DNA of 5,719 nt, taken from Bacillota bacterium. Its GTDB lineage: Bacteria; Bacillota; Dethiobacteria; SKNC01. Shown here piece by piece: positions 1 to 5,660 of the stretch. Position 1 is the first letter of the stretch. The number at the start of each line of letters is the position of its first letter. The stretch lies in assembly GCA_007120745.1 (NCBI GenBank), contig SKNC01000077.1, forward strand, positions 1-5,719. Direction: 5' to 3'. The notes beneath the pieces are model-generated. The model did no database searches and had not been told where the DNA came from. It worked only from the letters and a program-made list of their open reading frames with translations. The position numbers were made by a program, and so were the translations under genes.

Positions 1-625
1 CTGACAGTGCCAGCGCTCCCCCGCTGCCTCCTTCTCCACAAATAATCACCACTATTGGGGTTCTTAAATGACTCATGGCCATTAAATTTTCAGCAATGGC
101 TCTCCCCTGGCCCCTTTCTTCCGCACCAATTCCCGGGAAAGCCCCGGGTGTATCAATGAAAGAAATAATGGGCCTCTTGAACTTCTCCGCCTGCTGCATT
201 AAGCGAAGGACTTTTCTGTATCCCTCAGGATGAGGCATCCCAAAATTTCTCATCACATTTTCCTTGATATCTTTGCCCTTACGGTGCCCTACTATGGTTA
301 CCGGCCGTTTATCCAAAAAAGCCAGGCCGCCCACCATGGCCTTATCGTCACCAAACTGCCGGTCACCGTGCAGTTCTATAAAGTCCTTAAATATCAGCTG
401 TATGTAGTCCAGGGTAGAAGGTCTTTCCACGTACCGGGCAATCTGTGTCTTCTGCCAGGGATTGAGATTTTCATAAATTTCTTTTTTCAGACGGTTAAGC
501 CGTTCTTCCAACACCTCTATTTCCTTATCAAGACTGATTTCTTTTTCTTCAGAAAAAACCTTTAATTCCTTAATCTTCAGCTCCAGCTCGTTAATCGGTC
601 TATCAAACTCTAATTTGCTGCTCAT
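1..625 (-). CDS. accA: Acetyl-CoA carboxylase carboxyltransferase subunit alpha (partial, C-terminus outside window)
   Basis: This subunit pairs with AccD to form the cytoplasmic alpha2-beta2 carboxyltransferase, which moves the carboxyl group from carboxybiotin on AccB to acetyl-CoA and gives malonyl-CoA, the first committed step of fatty acid synthesis. The visible part is 208 residues; the family is usually about 320, so roughly a third is missing beyond the window edge. Family hallmarks seen: a charged helical N-terminus (about 10-52), LNPWQKTQIAR (54-64), LHGDRQFGDD (85-94), GHRKGKD and KENVMRNFGMPHPEGYRK (113-138), the crotonase-fold segment DTPGAFPGIGAEERGQG (158-174), and the glycine-rich GEGGSGGALA (197-206). 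The ATG start is fixed by a perfect Shine-Dalgarno site five bases upstream. Only 11 bases separate it from the accD stop, so the two are co-transcribed and probably translationally coupled, which suits a complex needing equal amounts. Identification is secure from the motifs; the missing C-terminus cannot be assessed. Confidence 0.97.
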   Translation of the reverse strand, partial: MSSKLEFDRPINELELKIKELKVFSEEKEISLDKEIEVLEERLNRLKKEIYENLNPWQKTQIARYVERPSTLDYIQLIFKDFIELHGDRQFGDDKAMVGGLAFLDKRPVTIVGHRKGKDIKENVMRNFGMPHPEGYRKVLRLMQQAEKFKRPIISFIDTPGAFPGIGAEERGQGRAIAENLMAMSHLRTPIVVIICGEGGSGGALALS

Positions 626-630
626 ACCCA

Positions 631-639
631 ACCTCCTTA
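631..639 (-). promoter_or_regulatory. accA ribosome binding site fused to the accD stop codon
   Basis: On the minus strand the sequence reads TAAGGAGGT, followed by TGGGT and the accA ATG. The TAA is the accD stop codon (639-637) and the same nine bases form an ideal full-length Shine-Dalgarno complement to the 16S rRNA tail, five bases before the start. A ribosome terminating on accD therefore sits on the accA initiation site, the usual arrangement for translational coupling. Confidence 0.85.
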
Positions 640-1494
640 TACCCTTTTATGCATTAAAAGCAGCCTGGAAAGCGTCCTGCGCAGGTCTTTTCTATCCACA
701 ATCATGTCAACCATCCCATGCTGCAGTTGAAATTCCGCCCGCTGAAAACCTGTGGGTAGTTTCTGCCGAATGGTCTGCTCAATTACCCTGGGTCCTGCAA
801 ACCCAATCAGGGCCTTGGGCTCAGCGATAATGATGTCCCCCAGTGAAGCAAAGCTGGCGGTTACACCCCCGGTAGTGGGGTTGGTTAGAACAGAAATAAA
901 TAAAATCCCTTCCTGGTTCAGCCTTGCTACCGCTGCGCTGGTTTTGGCCATCTGCATCAGGGAAAGCAGCCCCTCCTGCATTCTGGCGCCGCCGGAAGCG
1001 GAAAATAATACTATGGGAAGCTTCTTTTCCACAGCCTTTTCCATGGCCCGGGTAATCTTCTCCCCCACCACAGAACCCATGCTGGCGGAAATAAAAAACT
1101 GGTCCATTACTCCAATCACCAAAGCATTATTTTCTATGGTCCCTTCTCCAGTCACCACCGCTTCATTGAGGCCGGTGCTCTCCCGGGCGGCAGCCAGCTT
1201 ATCTTCGTACTCCGGAAAGCCCAAAGGATTTTTTGACTCCAACCGTGAATCGTACTCTACGAAACTTCCTGCGTCTAATATCAAAGAAATTCGCTCCATG
1301 GCCGTTAACTTCAAAGGGAAGCTGCACTTTTTACATACTTTGTGATATTTTTCCAGGTCTTCGTCTTTACAATATATCATTTCTCCACATTCACATTTAA
1401 TCATCTCGTCATCCCCAGCAGATACTGCCCGTCCGGGGATGTCCAGCACTGCATATTTCGAAGATTTTGCTTTTTTAAATAAATCCCGCAGCAA
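637..1494 (-). CDS. accD: Acetyl-CoA carboxylase carboxyltransferase subunit beta, TTG start
   Basis: This is the beta subunit of the carboxyltransferase that makes malonyl-CoA, partner of the adjacent AccA. From the chosen start it is 285 residues, normal for the family, and begins MLRDLFKK as many AccD proteins do. An N-terminal zinc ribbon spans about 34-57 (C34, C36, C54, C57), followed by the crotonase-fold catalytic region: SASGGARMQEG (165-175), NPTTGGVTASFASLGD (205-220), the oxyanion-hole-type glycines within PTTGG, AGPRVIEQTIRQKLP (233-247) and HGMVD (259-263). A longer reading frame opens at a GTG at 1530 (297 residues), but that GTG has no ribosome binding site, whereas the TTG at 1494-1492 has GAGGTG six bases upstream and gives the family-typical N-terminus. 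Oddity: the first zinc pair is C-x-C, with lysine 33 where the first cysteine normally lies, and there is an extra cysteine at 42. Function is certain from the catalytic motifs; the start is likely. Confidence 0.96.
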   Translation of the reverse strand: MLRDLFKKAKSSKYAVLDIPGRAVSAGDDEMIKCECGEMIYCKDEDLEKYHKVCKKCSFPLKLTAMERISLILDAGSFVEYDSRLESKNPLGFPEYEDKLAAARESTGLNEAVVTGEGTIENNALVIGVMDQFFISASMGSVVGEKITRAMEKAVEKKLPIVLFSASGGARMQEGLLSLMQMAKTSAAVARLNQEGILFISVLTNPTTGGVTASFASLGDIIIAEPKALIGFAGPRVIEQTIRQKLPTGFQRAEFQLQHGMVDMIVDRKDLRRTLSRLLLMHKRV

Positions 1495-1500
1495 GTTATA

Positions 1501-1508
1501 CACCTCAC
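1501..1508 (-). promoter_or_regulatory. accD ribosome binding site that supports the TTG start
   Basis: The minus strand reads GTGAGGTG, then six bases (TATAAC), then TTG at 1494-1492. The GAGGTG core complements the 16S rRNA tail at ideal spacing. The alternative upstream GTG at 1530-1528 is preceded only by AT-rich sequence without a purine-rich site, so this element decides the start in favour of TTG. Confidence 0.7.
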
Positions 1509-1538
1509 AAATCAAATTGTAAAATTGCACTAATACAG

Positions 1539-1556
1539 TATATTAAAGTTAATATA
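1539..1556. repeat. Perfect 18-base palindrome at the predicted accDA transcription start; possible operator
   Basis: TATATTAA (1539-1546) and TTAATATA (1549-1556) are exact inverted copies around a two-base centre. The palindrome abuts the candidate -10 and covers the predicted start site, a typical position for a repressor operator. With arms made only of A and T and a two-base loop it would be a poor RNA hairpin, and no GC-rich stem or U-tract makes it a terminator. It does not match the FapR or FabT operators as I remember them, so no regulator is assigned. AT-rich sequence produces such palindromes fairly easily by chance. Confidence 0.35.
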
Positions 1557-1584
1557 TTTTATCACATACACTCTTTAAAAACAA
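1556..1584 (-). promoter_or_regulatory. Candidate sigma-A promoter for accD-accA with extended -10
   Basis: On the minus strand a -35-like TTGTTT (1584-1579) is followed after 17 bases by TAAAAT (1561-1556), and TGA directly before it supplies the TGn of an extended -10. The -35 begins two bases past the dnaE stop codon (TAA, 1588-1586). Transcription would begin near 1549, giving a leader of about 55 bases before the accD TTG. No terminator lies between dnaE and accD, so readthrough from dnaE may contribute. This is assigned by eye from consensus and spacing only. Confidence 0.45.
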
Positions 1585-1585
1585 A

Positions 1586-4500
1586 TTAACGTCCCGCCTC
1601 TTTAAAGGCTACATTCCCTTCTCCCAAGAGATTTTTGATTCTACCCAGGATTTTTTCGTCCTCTGGAATCCAGAAATCTTTTTTCGTCAGCACCAGTTTT
1701 TCGTTTTCTTGAAAGTAAAGATATACCGGTATCTCTCCCTGCCGGGAAAGTAAGATGTCCTTTAACGTATAGAGATAATCGGTTTCAAAGGAGCAAATCT
1801 TTAAGTAAAGCTGTTTCTGCACCTTATTCAGAGGATATATCTTTTCTCCAATAATTTTTACTTCATCTTCAGAGTTTCTGTCAATTTTACCGGTTAATGA
1901 AATAATATTTTCGCTTCTCAGGAGCTCTCTGCTCTGCTCAAAAAGTTCGGGAAATACTACCACTTCCACTTCTCCCCCCAGGTCCTCCAGGGTAAAAAAA
2001 GCCATGCTTTTCCCTTTTTTCGTCACCAGGGGTTTTATGTTATGAATAATACCCCCCAGGGTGACTTTTCCCTGCTCCCTCAATTCCTTTAAATCATTGA
2101 TGGATACTGACTGGGTCTCCAGTATTTCTCTGTACTGATCCAGTGGATGCCCTGAAATATAGAGTCCCAGCAGGTCTTTTTCAAGAGACAGCTTTTCCTT
2201 CGGTGTAAAGTCCTCCAGCTCCGGCAGGACATCCCGGGATAAGTCCCAGTCTTCCTCCTCTGCAAACAGCTCAAACATGGAAAGCTGGCCGTTCTTTCTT
2301 TCTTTATGATAGGACTGAGCCCGGAGCAGGGTTTCATCCATAACCGCCATGAGCTGTGAACGAAAAGCTCCCAGAGAATCAAAGGCACCGCTTTTAATCA
2401 GGCTTTCCACATTTTTTTTATTGCAGACCCTCAAATCCACTTCATTGCAGAAATGCCTCAGAGATTTAAAGCGGCCCACCCTCTCCCGGGTTTTAATAAT
2501 AGATTCAATAGAATTAAGACCGACATTTTTAACCGCAGCCAGTCCAAACCGAATTTTCCCTTCGGAAACCGTAAAATTTGCCAGGCTCTCATTTACATCC
2601 GGGGGAAGGACTTCTATCCCTTGACGGCGGCAGTCGTCCACATATGCTGTAATTTTATCCGTATTGGACATATTCCCGGTTAATAGTGCTGCCATGAACT
2701 CCAGGGGATAGTTGGCCTTTAAGTAAGCAGTTTGATAGGCAATCATAGCATAGGCTGCCGCGTGGGATTTATTAAAACCATAAGAGGCAAACTTAACAAT
2801 CAAATCATAAAGTTCATTGGCCAGGTCTTTAGAAAATCCATTTTCAACACAGCCCTTAACAAAGATTTCTCTCTGCTCCGTTAATATTTCCATTTTCTTT
2901 TTGCCGATGGCTCTTCGTAAAAGGTCCGCCTGTCCCAGGGTAAAGCCGGCCATCTCAGCGGCCACCTGCATGATCTGTTCCTGATACACCATAACCCCGT
3001 ACGTTTCTTTTAAAATTGGCTCCAGCCGGGGGTGAAGGTAACTTATGGGTTTCTTTCCGTGTTTGCTTTCAATAAAGGTTGGAATCTGCTCCATGGGACC
3101 AGGACGATAGAGGGCAACCACAGCAATAATATCTTCAAACTTGTTAGGCTTTAATTCCTTTAATATATTTCTCATGCCCGCACTTTCCAGCTGAAAAATC
3201 CCTGCGGTGTTCCCCCGGGACAGCAGTTCATAAGTTTTTGGGTCGTCCAGGGGCATCTCCGCGAAGTGTATTTTCCTTCCGGTAGAACGCTCCACCATAT
3301 CTATGGCTTCCTGCATCACGGTTAGGGTCCTTAAGCCCAGGAAGTCCATCTTTAAAAGCCCCAGCTCTTCTAAAGTTCCCATGGGAAACTGGGTTACATT
3401 CCCGGCATCAGCCGTCTTCTGCAGGGGAACATAGGTAACTAAAGGCTCCTTGGAAATAACGACCCCGGCGGCATGGGTTGAGGCATGTCTGGGAAGTCCC
3501 TCCAGGGACCGGGAAATAGTTAATAGTTTTTTGATACTGGCATCGTTTTTGGTCAGGTCTTTCAAATCATCGTTGCGCAGCGCTTTTTCTATGGTCATGC
3601 CCGGTTCAAAGGGAATCATCTTAGCAATCCGGTCCACTTCAGGGTAAGGGATATTTAATGCTCTCCCTACATCCCGCACTGCTGCCCGGGCAGCCATGGT
3701 ACCAAAGGTGATGATTTGAGCCACCTGGTCTTCTCCGTACTTCTCCACTACATAGTCGATTACTTTCTCCCGGAGTTCATAACAGAAATCAATGTCTATA
3801 TCAGGCATGCTGACCCTTTCCGGATTTAGAAAGCGCTCAAACAAAAGGCCATATTTCAGGGGATCGATGTCCGTAATATAGAGACAATAAGCTACCAGAC
3901 TGCCGGCGGCAGAACCTCTCCCCGGCCCTACCAGAATACTGTTTTCATGGGCGTATTTAACGAAATCCCAAACAATTAGAAAATAACTGGCATATCCCAT
4001 CTCTGAAATTACTCCCAGTTCGTAATCCAGGCGGTCTTCCAGTTCGGGAGTAATCTCATGGAACCTTTTTTTAAGGCCATCGTAACAGATTTTTTTTAAG
4101 TAAGCATTGTAGTCATAACCTTCTGGAATTTGGTAATAGGGAAGGTGAGTCTGGCTGAAATCAAACTCCACATTACACTGCTCGGCGATGATCAGGGTAT
4201 TCTCTACAGCTTCCGGATAATCGGGGAAAAGAGAGTTCATCTCCGAGGGAGATTTTAAGAAAAATTCGTTTCCCTGAAACCTCATCCGGTCCTGGTCATC
4301 AACTGTCTTTCCTGTCTGCACACACAGCAGGACATCATGCATGGGGGCATCTTCCCGGGCCAGATAATGGCTGTCATTGGTAGCTACCAGGGGAATTCCT
4401 GTTCTTTCACTGATTTGGACCAGGGCTCGAATCACTTTTTTCTGTTCGGGGATGTTATGGTCTTGAATTTCCAGGTAGTAGTTTTCCGGGCCAAAAATGT

Positions 4501-5023
4501 CCCGGTACCGGCAGGCCAGTTCCTCTGCTTCAGATACTTTATCCTTAAGAATCAGCTGGGCTACCTCTCCCGCAAGACATCCACTGAGAGCAATTATTCC
4601 CTCTGCATTCTCCTGCAGCAGTTCAACGTCCACCCGGGGCTTATAATAAAACCCTTCCAGGAATCCCCTGCTGACCACGTTCATTAAGTTCCTGTATCCC
4701 TGCAGATTTTTAGCCAGCAGGACCAGATGATAAGAATTGTCATCCACCCGGGGAACCCGGTCAAAACGGGTTCGGGGAGCCACGTATACTTCACACCCGA
4801 TAATGGGTTTAATTCCATCCTGTTTGGCCGCTTTATAAAAATCGACAACTCCGTACATGACCCCGTGGTCTGTAATGGCGATTGCCGGGTTACCCAGTTC
4901 TTTCGCATTCTTTACCAGGTCCTTTACCCGGGAGGCTCCATCCAGGAGGCTGTATTCCGTATGAGTGTGAAGGTGAACAAACTGTCCGTTACAATTTTTA
5001 TCCTTTTTTTGATTGCTGTTCAT
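1586..5023 (-). CDS. dnaE: DNA polymerase III subunit alpha (DnaE type)
   Basis: This is a C-family replicative DNA polymerase of the cytoplasmic replisome. In low-GC Firmicutes it normally works beside PolC, extending primers before PolC takes over; whether polC exists here cannot be seen. At 1145 residues it is full length. Domains in order: a PHP domain (about 15-220) with an apparently complete metal-ligand set (H19, H21, D28, H53, E78, H99, C149, D217, H219); the polymerase core with GPGRGSAAGS (366-375), catalytic aspartates D408 and D410 in PDIDIDF and D560 in KMDFLG; HASTHAAGVVIS (513-524), LYRPGPM (638-644), VMVYQEQIM (677-685) and FNKSHAAAYA (750-759); a helix-hairpin-helix region (about 805-890); a clamp-binding pentapeptide QLSMF (913-917); an OB fold (about 985-1065); and a short C-terminal domain. 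There is no N-terminal exonuclease domain as in PolC. The ATG start is secure because an in-frame TGA lies eight codons upstream (5047-5045); a modest AGGGA site precedes it. Confidence 0.98.
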   Translation of the reverse strand: MNSNQKKDKNCNGQFVHLHTHTEYSLLDGASRVKDLVKNAKELGNPAIAITDHGVMYGVVDFYKAAKQDGIKPIIGCEVYVAPRTRFDRVPRVDDNSYHLVLLAKNLQGYRNLMNVVSRGFLEGFYYKPRVDVELLQENAEGIIALSGCLAGEVAQLILKDKVSEAEELACRYRDIFGPENYYLEIQDHNIPEQKKVIRALVQISERTGIPLVATNDSHYLAREDAPMHDVLLCVQTGKTVDDQDRMRFQGNEFFLKSPSEMNSLFPDYPEAVENTLIIAEQCNVEFDFSQTHLPYYQIPEGYDYNAYLKKICYDGLKKRFHEITPELEDRLDYELGVISEMGYASYFLIVWDFVKYAHENSILVGPGRGSAAGSLVAYCLYITDIDPLKYGLLFERFLNPERVSMPDIDIDFCYELREKVIDYVVEKYGEDQVAQIITFGTMAARAAVRDVGRALNIPYPEVDRIAKMIPFEPGMTIEKALRNDDLKDLTKNDASIKKLLTISRSLEGLPRHASTHAAGVVISKEPLVTYVPLQKTADAGNVTQFPMGTLEELGLLKMDFLGLRTLTVMQEAIDMVERSTGRKIHFAEMPLDDPKTYELLSRGNTAGIFQLESAGMRNILKELKPNKFEDIIAVVALYRPGPMEQIPTFIESKHGKKPISYLHPRLEPILKETYGVMVYQEQIMQVAAEMAGFTLGQADLLRRAIGKKKMEILTEQREIFVKGCVENGFSKDLANELYDLIVKFASYGFNKSHAAAYAMIAYQTAYLKANYPLEFMAALLTGNMSNTDKITAYVDDCRRQGIEVLPPDVNESLANFTVSEGKIRFGLAAVKNVGLNSIESIIKTRERVGRFKSLRHFCNEVDLRVCNKKNVESLIKSGAFDSLGAFRSQLMAVMDETLLRAQSYHKERKNGQLSMFELFAEEEDWDLSRDVLPELEDFTPKEKLSLEKDLLGLYISGHPLDQYREILETQSVSINDLKELREQGKVTLGGIIHNIKPLVTKKGKSMAFFTLEDLGGEVEVVVFPELFEQSRELLRSENIISLTGKIDRNSEDEVKIIGEKIYPLNKVQKQLYLKICSFETDYLYTLKDILLSRQGEIPVYLYFQENEKLVLTKKDFWIPEDEKILGRIKNLLGEGNVAFKEAGR

Positions 5024-5101
5024 GCTCTTCCCTGCCTTTGATGCTCAATTTATATGTTCCGATGGGCTCCGTAAGCCAAACAGGAGCACTTTTAATAATG
5101 T

Positions 5102-5149
5102 CTTCAGTCTTTTTTTCAGATTTTTTTCCACAGAAATCTTTTGCTGAAG
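5102..5149 (-). other. Nested hairpin potential in the dnaE leader RNA
   Basis: In the minus-strand transcript CUUCAG (5149-5144) can pair with CUGAAG (5107-5102), enclosing a second stem AGAUUU (5139-5134) with AAAUCU (5123-5118) around a ten-base loop. The strand between the stems on the 3' side is A-rich. No U-tract follows, so it is not an intrinsic terminator for dnaE. Both stems are only six base pairs and rich in A and U, so stability is doubtful. It lies about 80 bases before the dnaE start codon. Confidence 0.3.
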
Positions 5150-5158
5150 CTATGATGC

Positions 5159-5189
5159 AATCATGGCACACCTATAGTATACCATGATT
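5159..5189. repeat. Inverted repeat flanking the candidate dnaE -10; possible operator
   Basis: AATCATGG (5159-5166) and CCATGATT (5182-5189) are exact inverted copies separated by 15 bases. The -10 hexamer lies in the spacer and the TGG of the extended -10 belongs to one arm. A further ATGAT at 5152-5156 forms a second small palindrome with the left arm (ATGAT-GCA-ATCAT, 5152-5164). The placement would let a dimeric regulator block dnaE transcription, but no regulator can be named. Confidence 0.35.
5176..5184 (-). promoter_or_regulatory. Candidate extended -10 promoter for dnaE
   Basis: The minus strand reads TGG-TATACT (5184-5176), a good extended -10 element with five of six matches to TATAAT. 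The -35 at 17-base spacing (TCAAAA, 5204-5199) is weak, as is common for extended -10 promoters. Transcription would start near 5169 and leave a leader of about 146 bases before the dnaE ATG. Assigned by eye. Confidence 0.45.
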
Positions 5190-5260
5190 CTCCATTGGTT
5201 TTGATACAGTTTTTTAAAGTGCAGCAATTTGAGGACCGTACCCGACTGTCGCAGTATTGG

Positions 5261-5278
5261 CCAGGAATACCAGGAATA
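5261..5278. repeat. Perfect 9-base tandem direct repeat
   Basis: CCAGGAATA occurs twice head to tail with no gap (5261-5269 and 5270-5278). The second copy supplies the GAATA of the candidate sigma-E -35 for ytrH, and the first copy carries the same GAATA nine bases upstream. It could be a simple duplication or a pair of binding sites. Confidence 0.6.
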
Positions 5279-5302
5279 AGAATTTCAACAAAAAAATAGT
5301 AT
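5274..5302 (+). promoter_or_regulatory. Candidate sigma-E-type sporulation promoter for ytrH
   Basis: GAATAAG (5274-5280) matches five of seven positions of the Bacillus sigma-E -35 pattern (K-M-A-T-A-T-T), and 14 bases later AATAGTAT (5295-5302) matches five of eight positions of the -10 pattern CATACAMT, keeping the core ATA and the final T. The start would be near 5310, about 26 bases before the gene. In Bacillus subtilis ytrH is, to my knowledge, transcribed by mother-cell sigma-E, which is why this pattern was looked for. No good sigma-A promoter was found on this strand. Confidence 0.4.
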
Positions 5303-5335
5303 ATAGAAACATCAATTTCGGCAGGAAGGTGCTTT

Positions 5336-5659
5336 ATGGAAAAGTTTATTCATACCCTGATCTACAGCTTTTTTATTTCCCTGGGAGTAATTTTGGGCGG
5401 CACTTTAATAGGTTCCCTGGGTGCCGTTTTTTGTCAGGATCCCCCTTTAAAAATTATGCTGGATTTAGCGGAAAAACTAAAAATTTGGGCCATAGTTTCA
5501 GCCATCGGGGGAACATTTGTAGCAATTAAAGCCATAGAGATTGGTTTTCTCGATGGGCAGCTCAGCAGCCTGGTCAAACAGTTCCTGTTTATTTTAAGTG
5601 CTTTCTACGGCGCCCAGCTGGGTTATCTTCTCATTATTATGCTTGCGGGGGGAGAATAG
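5336..5659 (+). CDS. ytrH: YtrH-family sporulation membrane protein
   Basis: This is a small integral membrane protein of 107 residues, close to the usual family length. Three hydrophobic segments are visible at about 7-32, 48-66 and 80-103. The pattern ISLGVILGGTLIGSLGA (14-30), the short polar turn with DPP (35-37), LAEKLKIWAIVSAIGGTF (44-61), the GFLDG turn (70-74) and the ending KQFLFILSAFYGAQLG (81-96) resemble Bacillus YtrH as I remember it, including the IGGTF and FL-G motifs. YtrH belongs to the sigma-E regulon and acts in the mother cell during spore formation; its biochemical role is not known. The ATG is preceded by AGGAAGGT with a five-base gap. The gene is divergent from dnaE and overlaps nothing; a second membrane-anchored gene follows one base after its TAG, so they form an operon. 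Family assignment is from memory of the sequence and from gene neighbourhood. Confidence 0.88.
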   Translation: MEKFIHTLIYSFFISLGVILGGTLIGSLGAVFCQDPPLKIMLDLAEKLKIWAIVSAIGGTFVAIKAIEIGFLDGQLSSLVKQFLFILSAFYGAQLGYLLIIMLAGGE

Positions 5660-5660
5660 A

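Larger units (their letters stand above)
5024..5335. other. Divergent intergenic region between dnaE and ytrH
   Basis: This 312-base stretch holds no convincing gene. Counting from the ytrH side it contains the ytrH ribosome binding site (AGGAAGGT, 5323-5330, five bases before the ATG), a candidate sigma-E promoter (5274-5302), a 9-base tandem repeat (5261-5278), about 70 bases in which I see nothing clear (5190-5260), an inverted repeat around a candidate dnaE -10 (5159-5189), and the dnaE leader with a nested hairpin (5102-5149). Reading frames that cross it on the plus strand run antisense into dnaE or out of frame into ytrH and look like chance. Confidence 0.7.

Noticed and set aside
230..565. 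A 111-residue plus-strand frame opposite accA
   Set aside because: It is antisense to the conserved AccA coding sequence and shows no family features.
1025..1033. DnaA-box match TTTTCCACA within accD
   Set aside because: It is a single site in coding sequence, best explained by chance or codon content.
752..1345. A 197-residue open reading frame on the plus strand inside accD
   Set aside because: It is fully antisense to a gene with clear catalytic motifs, has no recognisable family pattern, and looks like a frame shadow.
1495..1530. GTG at 1530 as the accD start (297 residues)
   Set aside because: There is no ribosome binding site before it; the TTG at 1494 has one at ideal spacing and gives the family-typical N-terminus.
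1518..1534. FapR operator upstream of accD
   Set aside because: Only a single ATTAGT-like half-site can be seen on the minus strand; the second half is absent.
1531..1585. Intrinsic terminator between dnaE and accD
   Set aside because: The only inverted repeat is entirely A and T with a two-base centre and no following U-tract, so it cannot form a stable terminator hairpin.
4882..5187. A 101-residue plus-strand frame spanning the dnaE start and leader
   Set aside because: It is half antisense to dnaE, its composition looks random, and it ends in the intergenic region without a partner gene.
5201..5230. Sigma-A promoter for ytrH starting from TTGATA at 5201
   Set aside because: No acceptable -10 lies 16-18 bases downstream (GCAATT or CAATTT).
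5257..5529. A 90-residue plus-strand frame overlapping ytrH
   Set aside because: It runs out of frame over the YtrH coding region, has a low-complexity start and no ribosome binding site; ytrH in the other frame is a recognisable family member.
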